A stretch of DNA of 64,000 nucleotides from Bittarella massiliensis (ex Durand et al. 2017) (GTDB lineage: Bacteria; Bacillota; Clostridia; Oscillospirales; Ruminococcaceae). The notes below the pieces were generated by a model that was not told the origin of the DNA, ran no database searches, and worked only from the letters and a program-made list of their open reading frames with translations. A program made the position numbers and the translations under genes. This document shows positions 7,496 through 16,225 of the stretch, in pieces. The DNA lies in assembly GCF_017566145.1 (NCBI RefSeq), contig NZ_JABFCL010000014.1, positions 1 through 64,000 of the forward strand. The letters are read 5' to 3'. The first letter of the stretch is position 1, and each line of letters begins with the position of its first letter.

Positions 7496-10400
7496 TTGGA
7501 TCGACTGTCCGCAACCGCACTGCTCGACCACCTGGCAGGCCTGTTCGCCTGTGTCGCCGCCCGGAAAGACGGGCGCATCCTCTATCTCAATAGCCGCTGC
7601 CGAGAGGCCCTTCCCGCCGCCGAGGAGGGAGGGGCGCTGGCCTCGATCTGGCCCGCTCTCACCGGCCGCCGTCCGGCTGGATGGCAGGTGGAGGAGCCCT
7701 GCTCCTTTCTCGCCGCCAACACCCCCTTTGGGCCAGGGATGGAGGTAAGTCTCTTCCCCCTGCTCTGGGGGGAAGAGACCGCCTGTCTGATCTGCGCCGC
7801 ACCCCAACTGCCCACCCCGGCCCAACAGGAGACGGTGGCCGAGCGGGAACGGCTGGCCGCAGCCATGGCCAGGGTCTATCCCATGGTGATCTCGGTGAAT
7901 TTGACTCAAAATCACTACGCCATGGTGGCCTACGAACACTTTGACAGCCATCAGGCAGCCGAGGAGGGCTGCTTCGACCAGCTCATTGAGGTGGGGGCCT
8001 CCACCATGCACCCCCTCTATCGGGCGGAGTTCACCCGCACCTTTTCCCGGGAAAATCTCCTCAACGCCTTTGCCGAGGGGGTGGAAGAGCGCTATATGCA
8101 GCACCTGCAGCTGGGGGACGACGGGGTCTACCACTGGACCGAGACCCGGGTCCTCCCCCTTCCCTGCGCCCAAGGGGAGGACCAGTGGCAGATCACCCTC
8201 TGCCGCAACATCGACTCGGAAAAGCAGGCCCAGGAGGAGTTGGAGAGCTCCTTTGCAGTGGCCACCGAGAACGCCGGCGGTCTCACCGCCAAATTTTTGG
8301 TGGAGGGCGGACAGGTGCTCTTGCTGGAAGCCAGCCGCCGCTACCGGGAACTCTTCGGGGTCGGGGAGCGGGAGTGCCGAGAGGGGATGTTCTCCCAGCT
8401 GCCCGCGCCCCTGCGGGAAAAGTTCACCGCACAGGTGTGCCGGGCGGCCGCCAAGCGGGCCACAGTGGACATGGAGATTCCGGTGAGCTGGGAGGGCAAG
8501 ACCCGGTGGTATCACGGCCAGGCCTCCTGCGTAGGGGAAAAGGGGGGTTGCCCGATCTATTTCGGCACTGCGGTGGATGTAACCGAGCGCCGCCAGCTAG
8601 AGAGGGACCGGGAGGCCACCTACGACAGCCTGCCCGGCGGGATCGCCAAGTTCGCGCTGGCGGGAGAACTGCCCCTGCTGGAGACCAACCGCGCCTTTCA
8701 CACCCTGCTGGGCCTGCCGGCGGACGCGGTGGGCCGGGGGCTGCTCACCCTGGTTCTGCCCGAGGAGCGGGAAGCCCTGCGCCAAACCCTGGAGACGCAG
8801 CACCGGCAGGGCCTTCCCCTGCGCGCTGAATGCCGGGTGGAGAGGGAGGGCGGACACCCCTTCTGGATGCACCTTGAGGGGCGCCGGGTGGGCGGCGTGG
8901 AGAACGCCCCCGTCTACCTGGCCGTCTTGCTGGATGTGACCCTGCGCCGAGAGGCCCAGCAGAAGCGGGAGCGGGAGCAGGCCCGGTACCAGTTGGCGGT
9001 GGAGAGCTCGGCGGACGCCCTCTTTGTCTATGACCTAAAAAGCGACCTCTTCACCTCCCGCAAAGGGGGATCGGAGGGGTCCCGACAGGCGCTGCCCCGC
9101 TATCTGGAAACCCTGGAGGAGGCGGGAACCGTCCACCCCGACGACTTTGAGAAGGTGCGGGCGATGATGGCCGGCCAGCTGGGGCGGGCCGAGGTGCGGA
9201 TGCGCCGGCCCGGTGAAACCGATTTTTCCTGGTTTTTGTACCAGGGGGACGCCGTGCGCCAGGGGGAACGGGTGATCCAGGTGGTGGGCACCCTGCGGGA
9301 CATCGGCCGCCTAAAAGAGGAGGAGGCCCGGCGCACCCTGTTGCAACAAGTCTGCAACTTTGTGGGCAGCCGGGACTACCAGCTGCTGGCGGTCATCGAT
9401 CTGCCCGGCTGGGAGTGCCACTGCGTCTACCGGGACGACAGCAGCCTTTTCGCCCTGGACGGAGACCACTTTGCGCCGGCGGCCCACGCCTTTGTCGCCC
9501 GCTCGGTCTGCCCCTGGGACCGGGAGCGGATGGCGGCGGCGCTGCAGCCGCAGTCCATTCTGAGCGGCCTCGGGGAGCAGGGGGCGCATATCCTCTATCT
9601 GCAGGCCCTGGAAAAAGACGGTTCCCTTCGCTGGAAGGAGCTCTCCTTTTCCCATTTCAGGGGGCAAAAAGACACCCTGCTAATGGCCCTGCAGGATGTG
9701 GAGGAGGTGCGGGCAGCCGAGACCCGGGGCCGGATCGCCGACGGAAGCCTGGAGGTGGCCCTCAACCAAATTTACGATGAGGTGCTCTGCACCAATATCA
9801 CCCGCCGCCAGATAGTCTATGCCAAGAGCCGCGGCACCTACCCGCCCATTTCCCGCGGGGCAGAGACAGCCTACCGACAGGTGCTGGCCAACATCCACCC
9901 GTCTGAGCGGGAAACCTTTGCCCACACCTTGGGACCCGAGAACCTGCTGGCGACCTTTGCCGCCGGACAGCCCTCTGTCGGGGGAGAATTTCGCCGCAAG
10001 GGAACCGACGGAAACTACCACTGGGTGGCCATGACAGCAGTCCAGCTGTCGCGCCAGGCCGGCGGGGAGGTGATGACCCTGCTTCTCACCTCCACCATTG
10101 ACGCCCGCAAACAGATGGAACAGGCCAGGGAGGAGTTCACCACCGGGGTCACCGCCCTCTTTGAGGAGTGCGTCACCCTCAACGTCACCCAGGGCCGCTA
10201 TCTGCTGCGCAAATCGGACGCCACCTGGGGTCTCATCCCCTCTGAAGGGGTCTTTGAAGAGACCAACGAGACCTACTGCCGGCAACTGGTCCACCCCGAC
10301 GACCAGCCCCTCTTTTTGGCCGCCTTCTCGCTGGAGAGCATCCGCCGCCAGTTGGCCGAGGGGGCCCAGCGGGTGATGCGCACCCTGCGCCGCAAAGACC

Positions 10401-12139
10401 GCAGCGGCCAATACCGATGGGTGGAGATGACCATGATCCGCCTGGAAAATCATGTCGACAGCGACCAGAAGGTACTGCTGGTCTACCAGGACGTCCACCG
10501 GCTCAAGACCGCGCAGGAACAGCAGCGGGAAGCCGACCTGCGCTTCTCCTCGGCGGTGAGCGCCTTTTACGACGCGGTCTTCGAGGGGGATTTGGAGACC
10601 GACCAGGTCTTTTTGTGGAGCCGGCAAAACGGCAGCCTGACCCAGTCTCCCCTGCCCTACCGGCTGGAGGAGAATTTCCACTGGACGGTGGAGCACCTGG
10701 TGCACCCCAACGACCGGGAGGCCTACCTGCAGTCCTTTGCCCCCGAGGCCCTCAAGCAGGCCTTTGCCCGCGGCCGAAAAGAAGTCTACCTGGAGGCCCT
10801 GCGCCGCCCATCGCCGGACAGGGACTACCGCTGGTACTCGATGCAGGCCCAGGAGATCAGCCGGGAACCCGGGAGCTGCCGGGTGATGTTCTACCTCAAG
10901 GATATGGACGAGGCCAAGCGGCAGGAGGAGCGCCGCCGCACCGCCCTGATGGATGCGCTGGAACTGGCCGAGCGGGCCAACCAGGCCAAAACCGAATTCC
11001 TCTCGCGGATGAGCCACGACATCCGCACCCCAATGAACGCCATCATCGGGATGGCCCGCATTGCCAAGGAGAGTTTGGGAGAGCCGGAGAAGGCGGCCGA
11101 TTGCCTGGAAAAGGTCGATGTCTCGGCCAAATTCCTCCTCTCCCTCATCAACGACGTGCTGGACATGTCCCAGATCGAGAGCGGGAAGATACACATTGCG
11201 CGTGAGCCCTTTGACACCGCCCCTTTCCTGCAGGGGATCGAGGCCGTCTGCGCCCCCCAGGCCCGAGCGCGGGGACAGCGCTTCTCCATTTCCGCCGCAG
11301 GGCTGGCTCCAGCCTATCTGGGGGACGCCCTTCGCCTCAATCAGATTTTGATGAACCTGCTCTCCAACGCCCTCAAGTACACCCCCGAAGGGGGAAGCAT
11401 CTCCCTGGAGGCCGCGCCGGCAGAGGGGTCCAGCGGCAAGCCAATGGTTCGCTTTCGGGTGGTCGACAGCGGACAGGGAATGAGCAAGGACTTTCTCAAG
11501 CGGATGTATGAGCCCTTTGAACAGGAGACGTCTGGTGGTGGGCGCAGCCCGGGGAGCAGTGGTCTGGGCCTGACCATTGCCCGCAACCTGACCCACCTGA
11601 TGGACGGACAGATTTCGGTGGAGAGCGAGGTGGGCCGAGGTACCGTCTTTACTGTCACCCTGCCCCTTCTGCCGGCGACCCCCCACGAGGACCGCCCTGA
11701 GCCCCCTCGGGAGGAGGAGCCCGCCTTTGCCGGGGAACACCTTCTCCTGGTGGAGGACAACGAGATCAACCGGGAGATCGCCCTGGCCTTGCTGCACAGC
11801 CGGGGGCTGTCGGTGGACACCGCCGCCAACGGGGCCGAGGCGGTAAAGCGCTTTTCCCAGAGCGCCCTCGGCTTTTACCGGGCGGTGCTAATGGACATTC
11901 GCATGCCGGTGATGGACGGGATAGAGGCCACCGAGCGCATCCGCACCCTGCCCCGGCCGGACGCAGCGGCGGTCCCCATCATCGCCATGACCGCAAACGC
12001 CTTTCAGGAGGAGGTGGAGCGGGCCAAACTGGCGGGGATGAGCGACTACCTGGCCAAACCGGTGGACCCGCCCATCCTCTTTGACGCCCTCTATCGTGCC
12101 CTGCACCCCATCTCCCCACAGGAAGGGCAAAAGAAATAG
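7496..12139 (+). CDS. Multi-PAS hybrid sensor histidine kinase
   Basis: About 1547 aa, no transmembrane segment, so a cytoplasmic sensor. Residues 1-1150 hold roughly nine PAS-like modules, several with HPDD-type and YHW(T/V) signatures. The HisKA domain has MSHDIRTPMN with phosphoacceptor His1174; the ATPase domain shows SNALKYTPEGG, VDSGQGM and SSGLGLTIA; a C-terminal receiver has VLMDIRMPVMDG with Asp1467. The TTG at 7496 was chosen for AAAGGGGGG upstream and because earlier ATGs overlap the promoter. Hpt and HD-GYP/GGDEF genes follow, suggesting a phosphorelay. The signal is unknown, possibly several cytosolic ligands. Confidence 0.88.
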   Translation: MDRLSATALLDHLAGLFACVAARKDGRILYLNSRCREALPAAEEGGALASIWPALTGRRPAGWQVEEPCSFLAANTPFGPGMEVSLFPLLWGEETACLICAAPQLPTPAQQETVAERERLAAAMARVYPMVISVNLTQNHYAMVAYEHFDSHQAAEEGCFDQLIEVGASTMHPLYRAEFTRTFSRENLLNAFAEGVEERYMQHLQLGDDGVYHWTETRVLPLPCAQGEDQWQITLCRNIDSEKQAQEELESSFAVATENAGGLTAKFLVEGGQVLLLEASRRYRELFGVGERECREGMFSQLPAPLREKFTAQVCRAAAKRATVDMEIPVSWEGKTRWYHGQASCVGEKGGCPIYFGTAVDVTERRQLERDREATYDSLPGGIAKFALAGELPLLETNRAFHTLLGLPADAVGRGLLTLVLPEEREALRQTLETQHRQGLPLRAECRVEREGGHPFWMHLEGRRVGGVENAPVYLAVLLDVTLRREAQQKREREQARYQLAVESSADALFVYDLKSDLFTSRKGGSEGSRQALPRYLETLEEAGTVHPDDFEKVRAMMAGQLGRAEVRMRRPGETDFSWFLYQGDAVRQGERVIQVVGTLRDIGRLKEEEARRTLLQQVCNFVGSRDYQLLAVIDLPGWECHCVYRDDSSLFALDGDHFAPAAHAFVARSVCPWDRERMAAALQPQSILSGLGEQGAHILYLQALEKDGSLRWKELSFSHFRGQKDTLLMALQDVEEVRAAETRGRIADGSLEVALNQIYDEVLCTNITRRQIVYAKSRGTYPPISRGAETAYRQVLANIHPSERETFAHTLGPENLLATFAAGQPSVGGEFRRKGTDGNYHWVAMTAVQLSRQAGGEVMTLLLTSTIDARKQMEQAREEFTTGVTALFEECVTLNVTQGRYLLRKSDATWGLIPSEGVFEETNETYCRQLVHPDDQPLFLAAFSLESIRRQLAEGAQRVMRTLRRKDRSGQYRWVEMTMIRLENHVDSDQKVLLVYQDVHRLKTAQEQQREADLRFSSAVSAFYDAVFEGDLETDQVFLWSRQNGSLTQSPLPYRLEENFHWTVEHLVHPNDREAYLQSFAPEALKQAFARGRKEVYLEALRRPSPDRDYRWYSMQAQEISREPGSCRVMFYLKDMDEAKRQEERRRTALMDALELAERANQAKTEFLSRMSHDIRTPMNAIIGMARIAKESLGEPEKAADCLEKVDVSAKFLLSLINDVLDMSQIESGKIHIAREPFDTAPFLQGIEAVCAPQARARGQRFSISAAGLAPAYLGDALRLNQILMNLLSNALKYTPEGGSISLEAAPAEGSSGKPMVRFRVVDSGQGMSKDFLKRMYEPFEQETSGGGRSPGSSGLGLTIARNLTHLMDGQISVESEVGRGTVFTVTLPLLPATPHEDRPEPPREEEPAFAGEHLLLVEDNEINREIALALLHSRGLSVDTAANGAEAVKRFSQSALGFYRAVLMDIRMPVMDGIEATERIRTLPRPDAAAVPIIAMTANAFQEEVERAKLAGMSDYLAKPVDPPILFDALYRALHPISPQEGQKK

Positions 12140-12163
12140 GGGGAACCTGTCACAAACCGGCTT

Positions 12164-12178
12164 ATTTGATGTATAATG
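12164..12178 (+). promoter_or_regulatory. -10 region ahead of the Hpt gene
   Basis: ATTTGATGTATAATG with perfect TATAAT at 12172-12177 lies between the kinase stop and the Hpt gene. It is identical to the -10 region at 2907-2921. It may add independent expression of the phosphotransfer protein and the downstream response regulator. Confidence 0.5.
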
Positions 12179-12228
12179 ATGACAGTCTACCGCCGGTTTT
12201 GACCTGGTGGCAAAAGGAAGTGGTTTTG

Positions 12229-12585
12229 ATGGAGCTGATGGAAGCCCTGCGCCCGGTAGTGGCAGATGGGGAACAGACCCTGCGCCGGTTTATGGGCAAC
12301 CGCGCCCTCTACCAGAAGTTTGTCCACAAATTCCCCCAGGACGAAAACATGTCCCTTCTCGAAGAGGCGGTCGCCGCCGGCGACTGGGCGGGGGCGGAGC
12401 GGTTTGCCCACACCCTGAAAGGGGTCGCTGCCAACCTGGGCTTTTCTGAACTGGCGCAGGCCGCCTCAGACGTGGTTGCCGCCCTGCGCCGGGGGGAAGA
12501 GGGGGCTGCCCTCTCCCCTCTTCTGGAGGGGGTGCGCGATCGCCATCGCGACGTCCTCTCCGCCGTTGCCCGCTGCGACCCCTAA
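12229..12585 (+). CDS. Stand-alone Hpt phosphotransfer protein
   Basis: 118-aa helical protein with the Hpt motif AHTLKGVAANLG; His61 is the expected phosphorylated residue. Known role of such proteins: shuttle phosphate from the receiver of a hybrid kinase to a second receiver. It lies between the hybrid kinase and a receiver-bearing c-di-GMP protein, exactly the missing relay step. The ATG at 12229 follows AAAGGAAG; the earlier ATG at 12166 overlaps the -10 box. Confidence 0.85.
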   Translation: MELMEALRPVVADGEQTLRRFMGNRALYQKFVHKFPQDENMSLLEEAVAAGDWAGAERFAHTLKGVAANLGFSELAQAASDVVAALRRGEEGAALSPLLEGVRDRHRDVLSAVARCDP

Positions 12586-12623
12586 AGCCACTCCTAGAAT
12601 TGCCTAAAAAGGAGGGACTGCCC

Positions 12624-14756
12624 GTGCAGGCACCCTGCCGCGACACCCTTTTAATCGTCGATGACTCTGAGCTCAACCGCGCGATTTTGCGGGAAATTTT
12701 TTACCGGGAATACCGGATCGAGGAGGCGGAAAACGGCCGCCTGGCCCTGGAGGTTGTCGCCCGGCAGAAAGACCGGCTGGCAGCCCTGCTTCTGGACCTG
12801 GTAATGCCCGAACTCGACGGCTTTGGGGTGCTGGAAGAACTGGCCCGACAGGGGCTGCTGGAGAGCATTCCAGTCTTTCTCATCACCGCCGAGACCTCAG
12901 CTGACATCGCCCTGCAGGGCTATGAAAACGGGGTGATGGATGTCATCAGCAAACCCATCACCGACCCCTCCATTGTGCGCAAGCGGGTGGGCAACGCGGT
13001 GGAGCTCTTTCGCGGGCGCAACCAACTGGCCCAACTGGTGGAAGAGCAGGTGCAGACCATCAAGGCCCAGTCGGAGAAGCTGCGCACCACCAATGCCTCC
13101 ATCATCGACATGCTCAGCTCCGTCATCGAGTTTCGCAGCGGCGAGTCGGGCCAGCATGTGCGCCGGATTCGTCAGGCCACCCGAATGCTTTTGCAGCTGC
13201 TGGCCACCGAGTACCCGGCCTACCGCCTCGGCGCCGAGGAGATCGAGATGGTGGCCAGCGCCGCCGCCATGCACGACATCGGCAAGATCCTCATTCCCGA
13301 CTACATCCTCAACAAGCCCGGCCGCCTCACTGCCGAGGAGTTTGAGGAGATGAAAAACCACACCGTCTACGGCTGCGATATCCTCGAGAGCATCCCCTTC
13401 TTTCAAGAACAAGAGCTCTTTCGCTACTGCTACGACATCTGCCGCCACCACCACGAGCGGTGGGACGGTCTGGGCTACCCCGACGGGCTGGCCGGCAGCG
13501 ACATCCCCCTCTGGGCGCAGGTGGTCTCCCTGGCCGACGTCTACGACGCCCTGGTGAGCCAGCGGGTCTACAAAAAGCCCTATCCCCATCCGGTGGCGGT
13601 GGAGATGATCCGCAGCGGGGAATGCGGTGTCTTCAACCCTCTGCTGCTGGGCCTCTTTCTGCGGTGTGCAGACGAGCTGTACCAAGCTCTTTACCTGCAA
13701 GACGGGGAGGGAAAGACCCATTACACCCCGCCCATCGGCCTCCGGCGATCCGCCAGCTACCACCCGCCTGAGGCGCAGCAGCTCAGTGACCGCACCCTGG
13801 CCCTGTTGGAGAGGGAGCGGCAGAAGTACCACTGGCTCTCGGAGATGTCGGGGGAGATTCTCTTTGACTACGACCGGCAAAATGATTCGGTGGAGTTCAC
13901 CGAGAAGTACCAGGAGGTGTTTGGCGACAGTCTGCGCATCCTCCACGCCAGCGACCACATCCACCGTGCCGGACAGATTTTCCCCGAGGACCTGCGGCGC
14001 ATCGAGAGGGAGCTGCAAGCCCTCACCCCGGAAAACGCCCTCTACCGCACCGAGGTGCAACTGACTGTGCTGGGCGGGCAGCGGGTCTGGTTTGAACTCT
14101 ACATGCGCTCCCTCTGGGAGGGGGAAAACGATCGGCTCTGCACCGGGTACATGGGCAAACTCTCGAGCATCGACGAGTTCAAGCGGGAGTCGGCGCGCTG
14201 GCGGCAGCAGGCCATGCACGACTACCTGACCGGGCTTTACAACCGCCAGGCGCTGGAGACCCGGGTGAACGCGGCTGTCTGCGACCCGGCGAGGCAGCCC
14301 TTCTCCCTTCTCTTTGTGGACCTGGACAACTTCAAGGCGGTCAACGACACCGGGGGCCACCTGGCAGGAGACCGGCTGCTGCGGGAGATCGCCGCCAAAC
14401 TGCCCCAAAAGCTGCGGGCCACCGACATGGTGGCCCGTGTCGGCGGCGACGAATTCGCCGTCTTCTTGGAGGGGATGGAGCGGAAAGGCCTGCTGGCCAA
14501 AAAGGCCGGGGAGATCTGCCGCTTTTTTGGCGAGGAGTTGGGCCACCCGTCCCCGGGCATCTCGGCCAGCGTAGGCTGCGTGCGCTATCCCGCCGACGGG
14601 AAGGACTACAAAGCCCTGCTGCAGCGGGCAGACCGGGCCCTCTACACCGCCAAGAGCCGGGGCAAAAATCAGTTCGCCCTCTATGCCGGCGAGATGGAGG
14701 GGGAGCCGTATCGCCCACCTCTCCTTTTCTCCACCGAAAATGAACTCCCCCTGTAA
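12624..14756 (+). CDS. Response regulator with HD-GYP and GGDEF domains
   Basis: 710 aa. The receiver (residues 1-120) has IVDDSE and phosphorylatable Asp58 in LLLDLVMPELDG. An HD-GYP phosphodiesterase domain follows (MHDIGK with His217-Asp218; HHERWDGLGYPDGL). A PAS-like linker and a GGDEF domain (GGDEF at 607-611, with RATD inhibitory site upstream) complete it. Both the c-di-GMP-degrading and -making domains look catalytically intact, so phosphorylation could set the balance between them. GTG at 12624 follows AAAAAGGAGGG. It is the likely output of the kinase/Hpt pair upstream. Confidence 0.9.
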   Translation: MQAPCRDTLLIVDDSELNRAILREIFYREYRIEEAENGRLALEVVARQKDRLAALLLDLVMPELDGFGVLEELARQGLLESIPVFLITAETSADIALQGYENGVMDVISKPITDPSIVRKRVGNAVELFRGRNQLAQLVEEQVQTIKAQSEKLRTTNASIIDMLSSVIEFRSGESGQHVRRIRQATRMLLQLLATEYPAYRLGAEEIEMVASAAAMHDIGKILIPDYILNKPGRLTAEEFEEMKNHTVYGCDILESIPFFQEQELFRYCYDICRHHHERWDGLGYPDGLAGSDIPLWAQVVSLADVYDALVSQRVYKKPYPHPVAVEMIRSGECGVFNPLLLGLFLRCADELYQALYLQDGEGKTHYTPPIGLRRSASYHPPEAQQLSDRTLALLERERQKYHWLSEMSGEILFDYDRQNDSVEFTEKYQEVFGDSLRILHASDHIHRAGQIFPEDLRRIERELQALTPENALYRTEVQLTVLGGQRVWFELYMRSLWEGENDRLCTGYMGKLSSIDEFKRESARWRQQAMHDYLTGLYNRQALETRVNAAVCDPARQPFSLLFVDLDNFKAVNDTGGHLAGDRLLREIAAKLPQKLRATDMVARVGGDEFAVFLEGMERKGLLAKKAGEICRFFGEELGHPSPGISASVGCVRYPADGKDYKALLQRADRALYTAKSRGKNQFALYAGEMEGEPYRPPLLFSTENELPL

Positions 14757-14812
14757 AAAAGAGTGCGCCCTGGCGGCCCAATCGGCCTGCCGGGGCGCTT
14801 TTTGCCCAAACC
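14757..14812. terminator. Bidirectional terminator
   Basis: A GCGCCCTGGCGGCC stem pairs imperfectly with GGCCTGCCGGGGCGC, with an A6 before and T5 after; it separates the c-di-GMP gene from the convergent DsrE-like gene. Confidence 0.8.
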
Positions 14813-14820
14813 TCTTTGGG

Positions 14821-15162
14821 TCAGGGCTTGATGTAGGAGAAGCCCTCTTCCTGCTTTTGGGCGATCTCCACCACCCCCGCGGGAACCACCCGCACAAAGC
14901 CCGGCAACTGCCGGGGATCGATCTGATTGGCCCGCAGGGCGTTTTGACAGACGGCCACCACCATCCCTTTTTCCGCCAGCTCTGCCAGGGCAGAGAGGTA
15001 GGGCGCTGCCGGCTCCACCAGCCCCTTTACCGCCGGGCCGTTGGCCACAATCTCCATTTGGCAGAAAATCCCCTCCCGCCGGCAGTAATCGTCCATATTC
15101 AGAGCGTTCCCCGCCGCCAGCTGCCAGGCTTCCATCTGATCCACATGGTATAAGACGTTCAT
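14821..15162 (-). CDS. DsrE-family protein
   Basis: 113-aa small soluble protein of the DsrE/DsrF-like fold. The sequence VLYHVDQMEAWQLAAGNALN, a central VANGPAVKGL and VAVCQNALRANQID carry the family pattern; the cysteine in VAVCQN is at the position associated with sulfur relay in some members. ATG at 15160-15162 follows GCGAGGTG. It lies downstream of the MerR gene but behind a terminator-like hairpin, so co-transcription is doubtful. The actual role is unknown. Confidence 0.7.
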   Translation of the reverse strand: MNVLYHVDQMEAWQLAAGNALNMDDYCRREGIFCQMEIVANGPAVKGLVEPAAPYLSALAELAEKGMVVAVCQNALRANQIDPRQLPGFVRVVPAGVVEIAQKQEEGFSYIKP

Positions 15163-15274
15163 CTCGCACCTCGCCTTTTCTCGCCGTCTGCCCCGTGCAG
15201 ACAGGCGTTTTTCCCATTGTACCTCCACCGCCCAGGCGCAGCCACAGCCCACATTGGTTTTGGGTGGCTTTTTT

Positions 15275-15328
15275 GCGAAAAACAGGAAATGGGCGGCCCG
15301 GCACCAACCGCCGAGCCGCCCATTCCCT
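15275..15328 (-). terminator. Terminator after the MerR gene
   Basis: On the minus strand a GGGAATGGGCGGC/GCCGCCCATTTCC stem is followed by CTGTTTTTC. Confidence 0.65.
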
Positions 15329-15344
15329 ATTTTCGCCCGCCGCG

Positions 15345-16142
15345 CTACTCTGCCCGCTCCACCGGGAAGAGGACGGCGCTCACCAGCTCCGCCGGGTCGG
15401 AGACCATCCCCTCGTCGCGGATGTAGCGCTCGACCGAGGGGCCGCAGACCCGCCACTCGGGATGGGCTGCCAGATAGCTGCAGACCGCGTCATAGGCGAC
15501 GTGAATCCCCTCATAAGGGCCGGTGTAGGTCGCCGCCACACAGCGCATGGCCGGGCGCAGAGAGACCCCCTCCCCTTCGCCACAGACCTCCACCTGGGCC
15601 TCGGCGTCTATCTCGTCGTAGTTAAATTCCTCCCCGTGGAAGAGCATCTGGGTGACGCCGGTGCGGCGCAGCCCCTCTTTTTCCACCTGGCGGTGGAGGT
15701 CGGCGAAGAGCTGGTGCACCTCGCCGATGGCGATCTTGCGGCGCAGGCTCAGCACCCGCTGGGCCGACGTCTCCATCACAATGACCTTTATATCCGATTG
15801 GCTCATATTGGTTCCCTCCGCGTCGCGGATACACGCCTCCATCAGGCGAAGGGCGTACTGCAACTCCCGCAGTTCGGCAAGGGCCTGGGCGTACCGCGCC
15901 CGCACCCGGGCGGCCAACTCCTGCGGGGACAGCTGCAACAAGCCGGGGATCTGCGCCAGGGGAAAGCCGAAACGCTGCAGCTTTTGAATGGCCAGCAGCT
16001 CTCGCAGCTGGGCCGCCTCGTAGTAGCGGTAGCCGTTGTCCGTCCCCACCCGGGCGGGGCGGAGCAGCCCCAGCTGATCGTAATGGCGCAGCATCCGGGC
16101 CGAGACCCGGGTCAGCCTGGAAAATTCGCCGATGGTGTACAT
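15345..16142 (-). CDS. MerR-family regulator with GyrI-like ligand domain
   Basis: 265 aa. Residues 1-70 are a MerR winged helix (MYTIGEFSRLTRVSARMLRHYDQLGLL), followed by a coiled-coil dimerisation helix and a C-terminal GyrI/AraC-effector-type domain (TYTGPYEGIHVAYDAV, then VERYIRD). This is the BmrR/BltR architecture, which senses hydrophobic drugs. The ATG follows GGAGGATACC. Its promoter has the elongated 19-bp spacer containing a dyad, as MerR regulators require, so autoregulation is likely. The UvrA-like gene upstream is the nearest candidate partner. Confidence 0.88.
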   Translation of the reverse strand: MYTIGEFSRLTRVSARMLRHYDQLGLLRPARVGTDNGYRYYEAAQLRELLAIQKLQRFGFPLAQIPGLLQLSPQELAARVRARYAQALAELRELQYALRLMEACIRDAEGTNMSQSDIKVIVMETSAQRVLSLRRKIAIGEVHQLFADLHRQVEKEGLRRTGVTQMLFHGEEFNYDEIDAEAQVEVCGEGEGVSLRPAMRCVAATYTGPYEGIHVAYDAVCSYLAAHPEWRVCGPSVERYIRDEGMVSDPAELVSAVLFPVERAE

Positions 16143-16186
16143 GGTATCCTCCTGTCGATTGTCGTACTGGTTCGAACCGTGAAACC

Positions 16187-16217
16187 AGGATACACCTTGC
16201 CACTGTGACAAGGTCAA
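16187..16217 (-). promoter_or_regulatory. MerR-type promoter with 19-bp spacer and operator dyad
   Basis: Minus-strand TTGACC, 19-bp spacer, TATCCT. The spacer (16195-16213) is a near-perfect dyad, CCTTGYCAC-N-GTGRCAAGG, with one mismatched pair. This over-long spacer is the hallmark of promoters activated by DNA distortion by MerR proteins. Confidence 0.85.
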
Positions 16218-16225
16218 CCCCTTTT

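Noticed and set aside
9680..11797. A long open frame antisense to the multi-PAS kinase
   Set aside because: High GC content in third positions leaves few stops on the opposite strand. The antisense product is low-complexity, has no ribosome-binding site and no family pattern, while the sense strand has complete kinase motifs.
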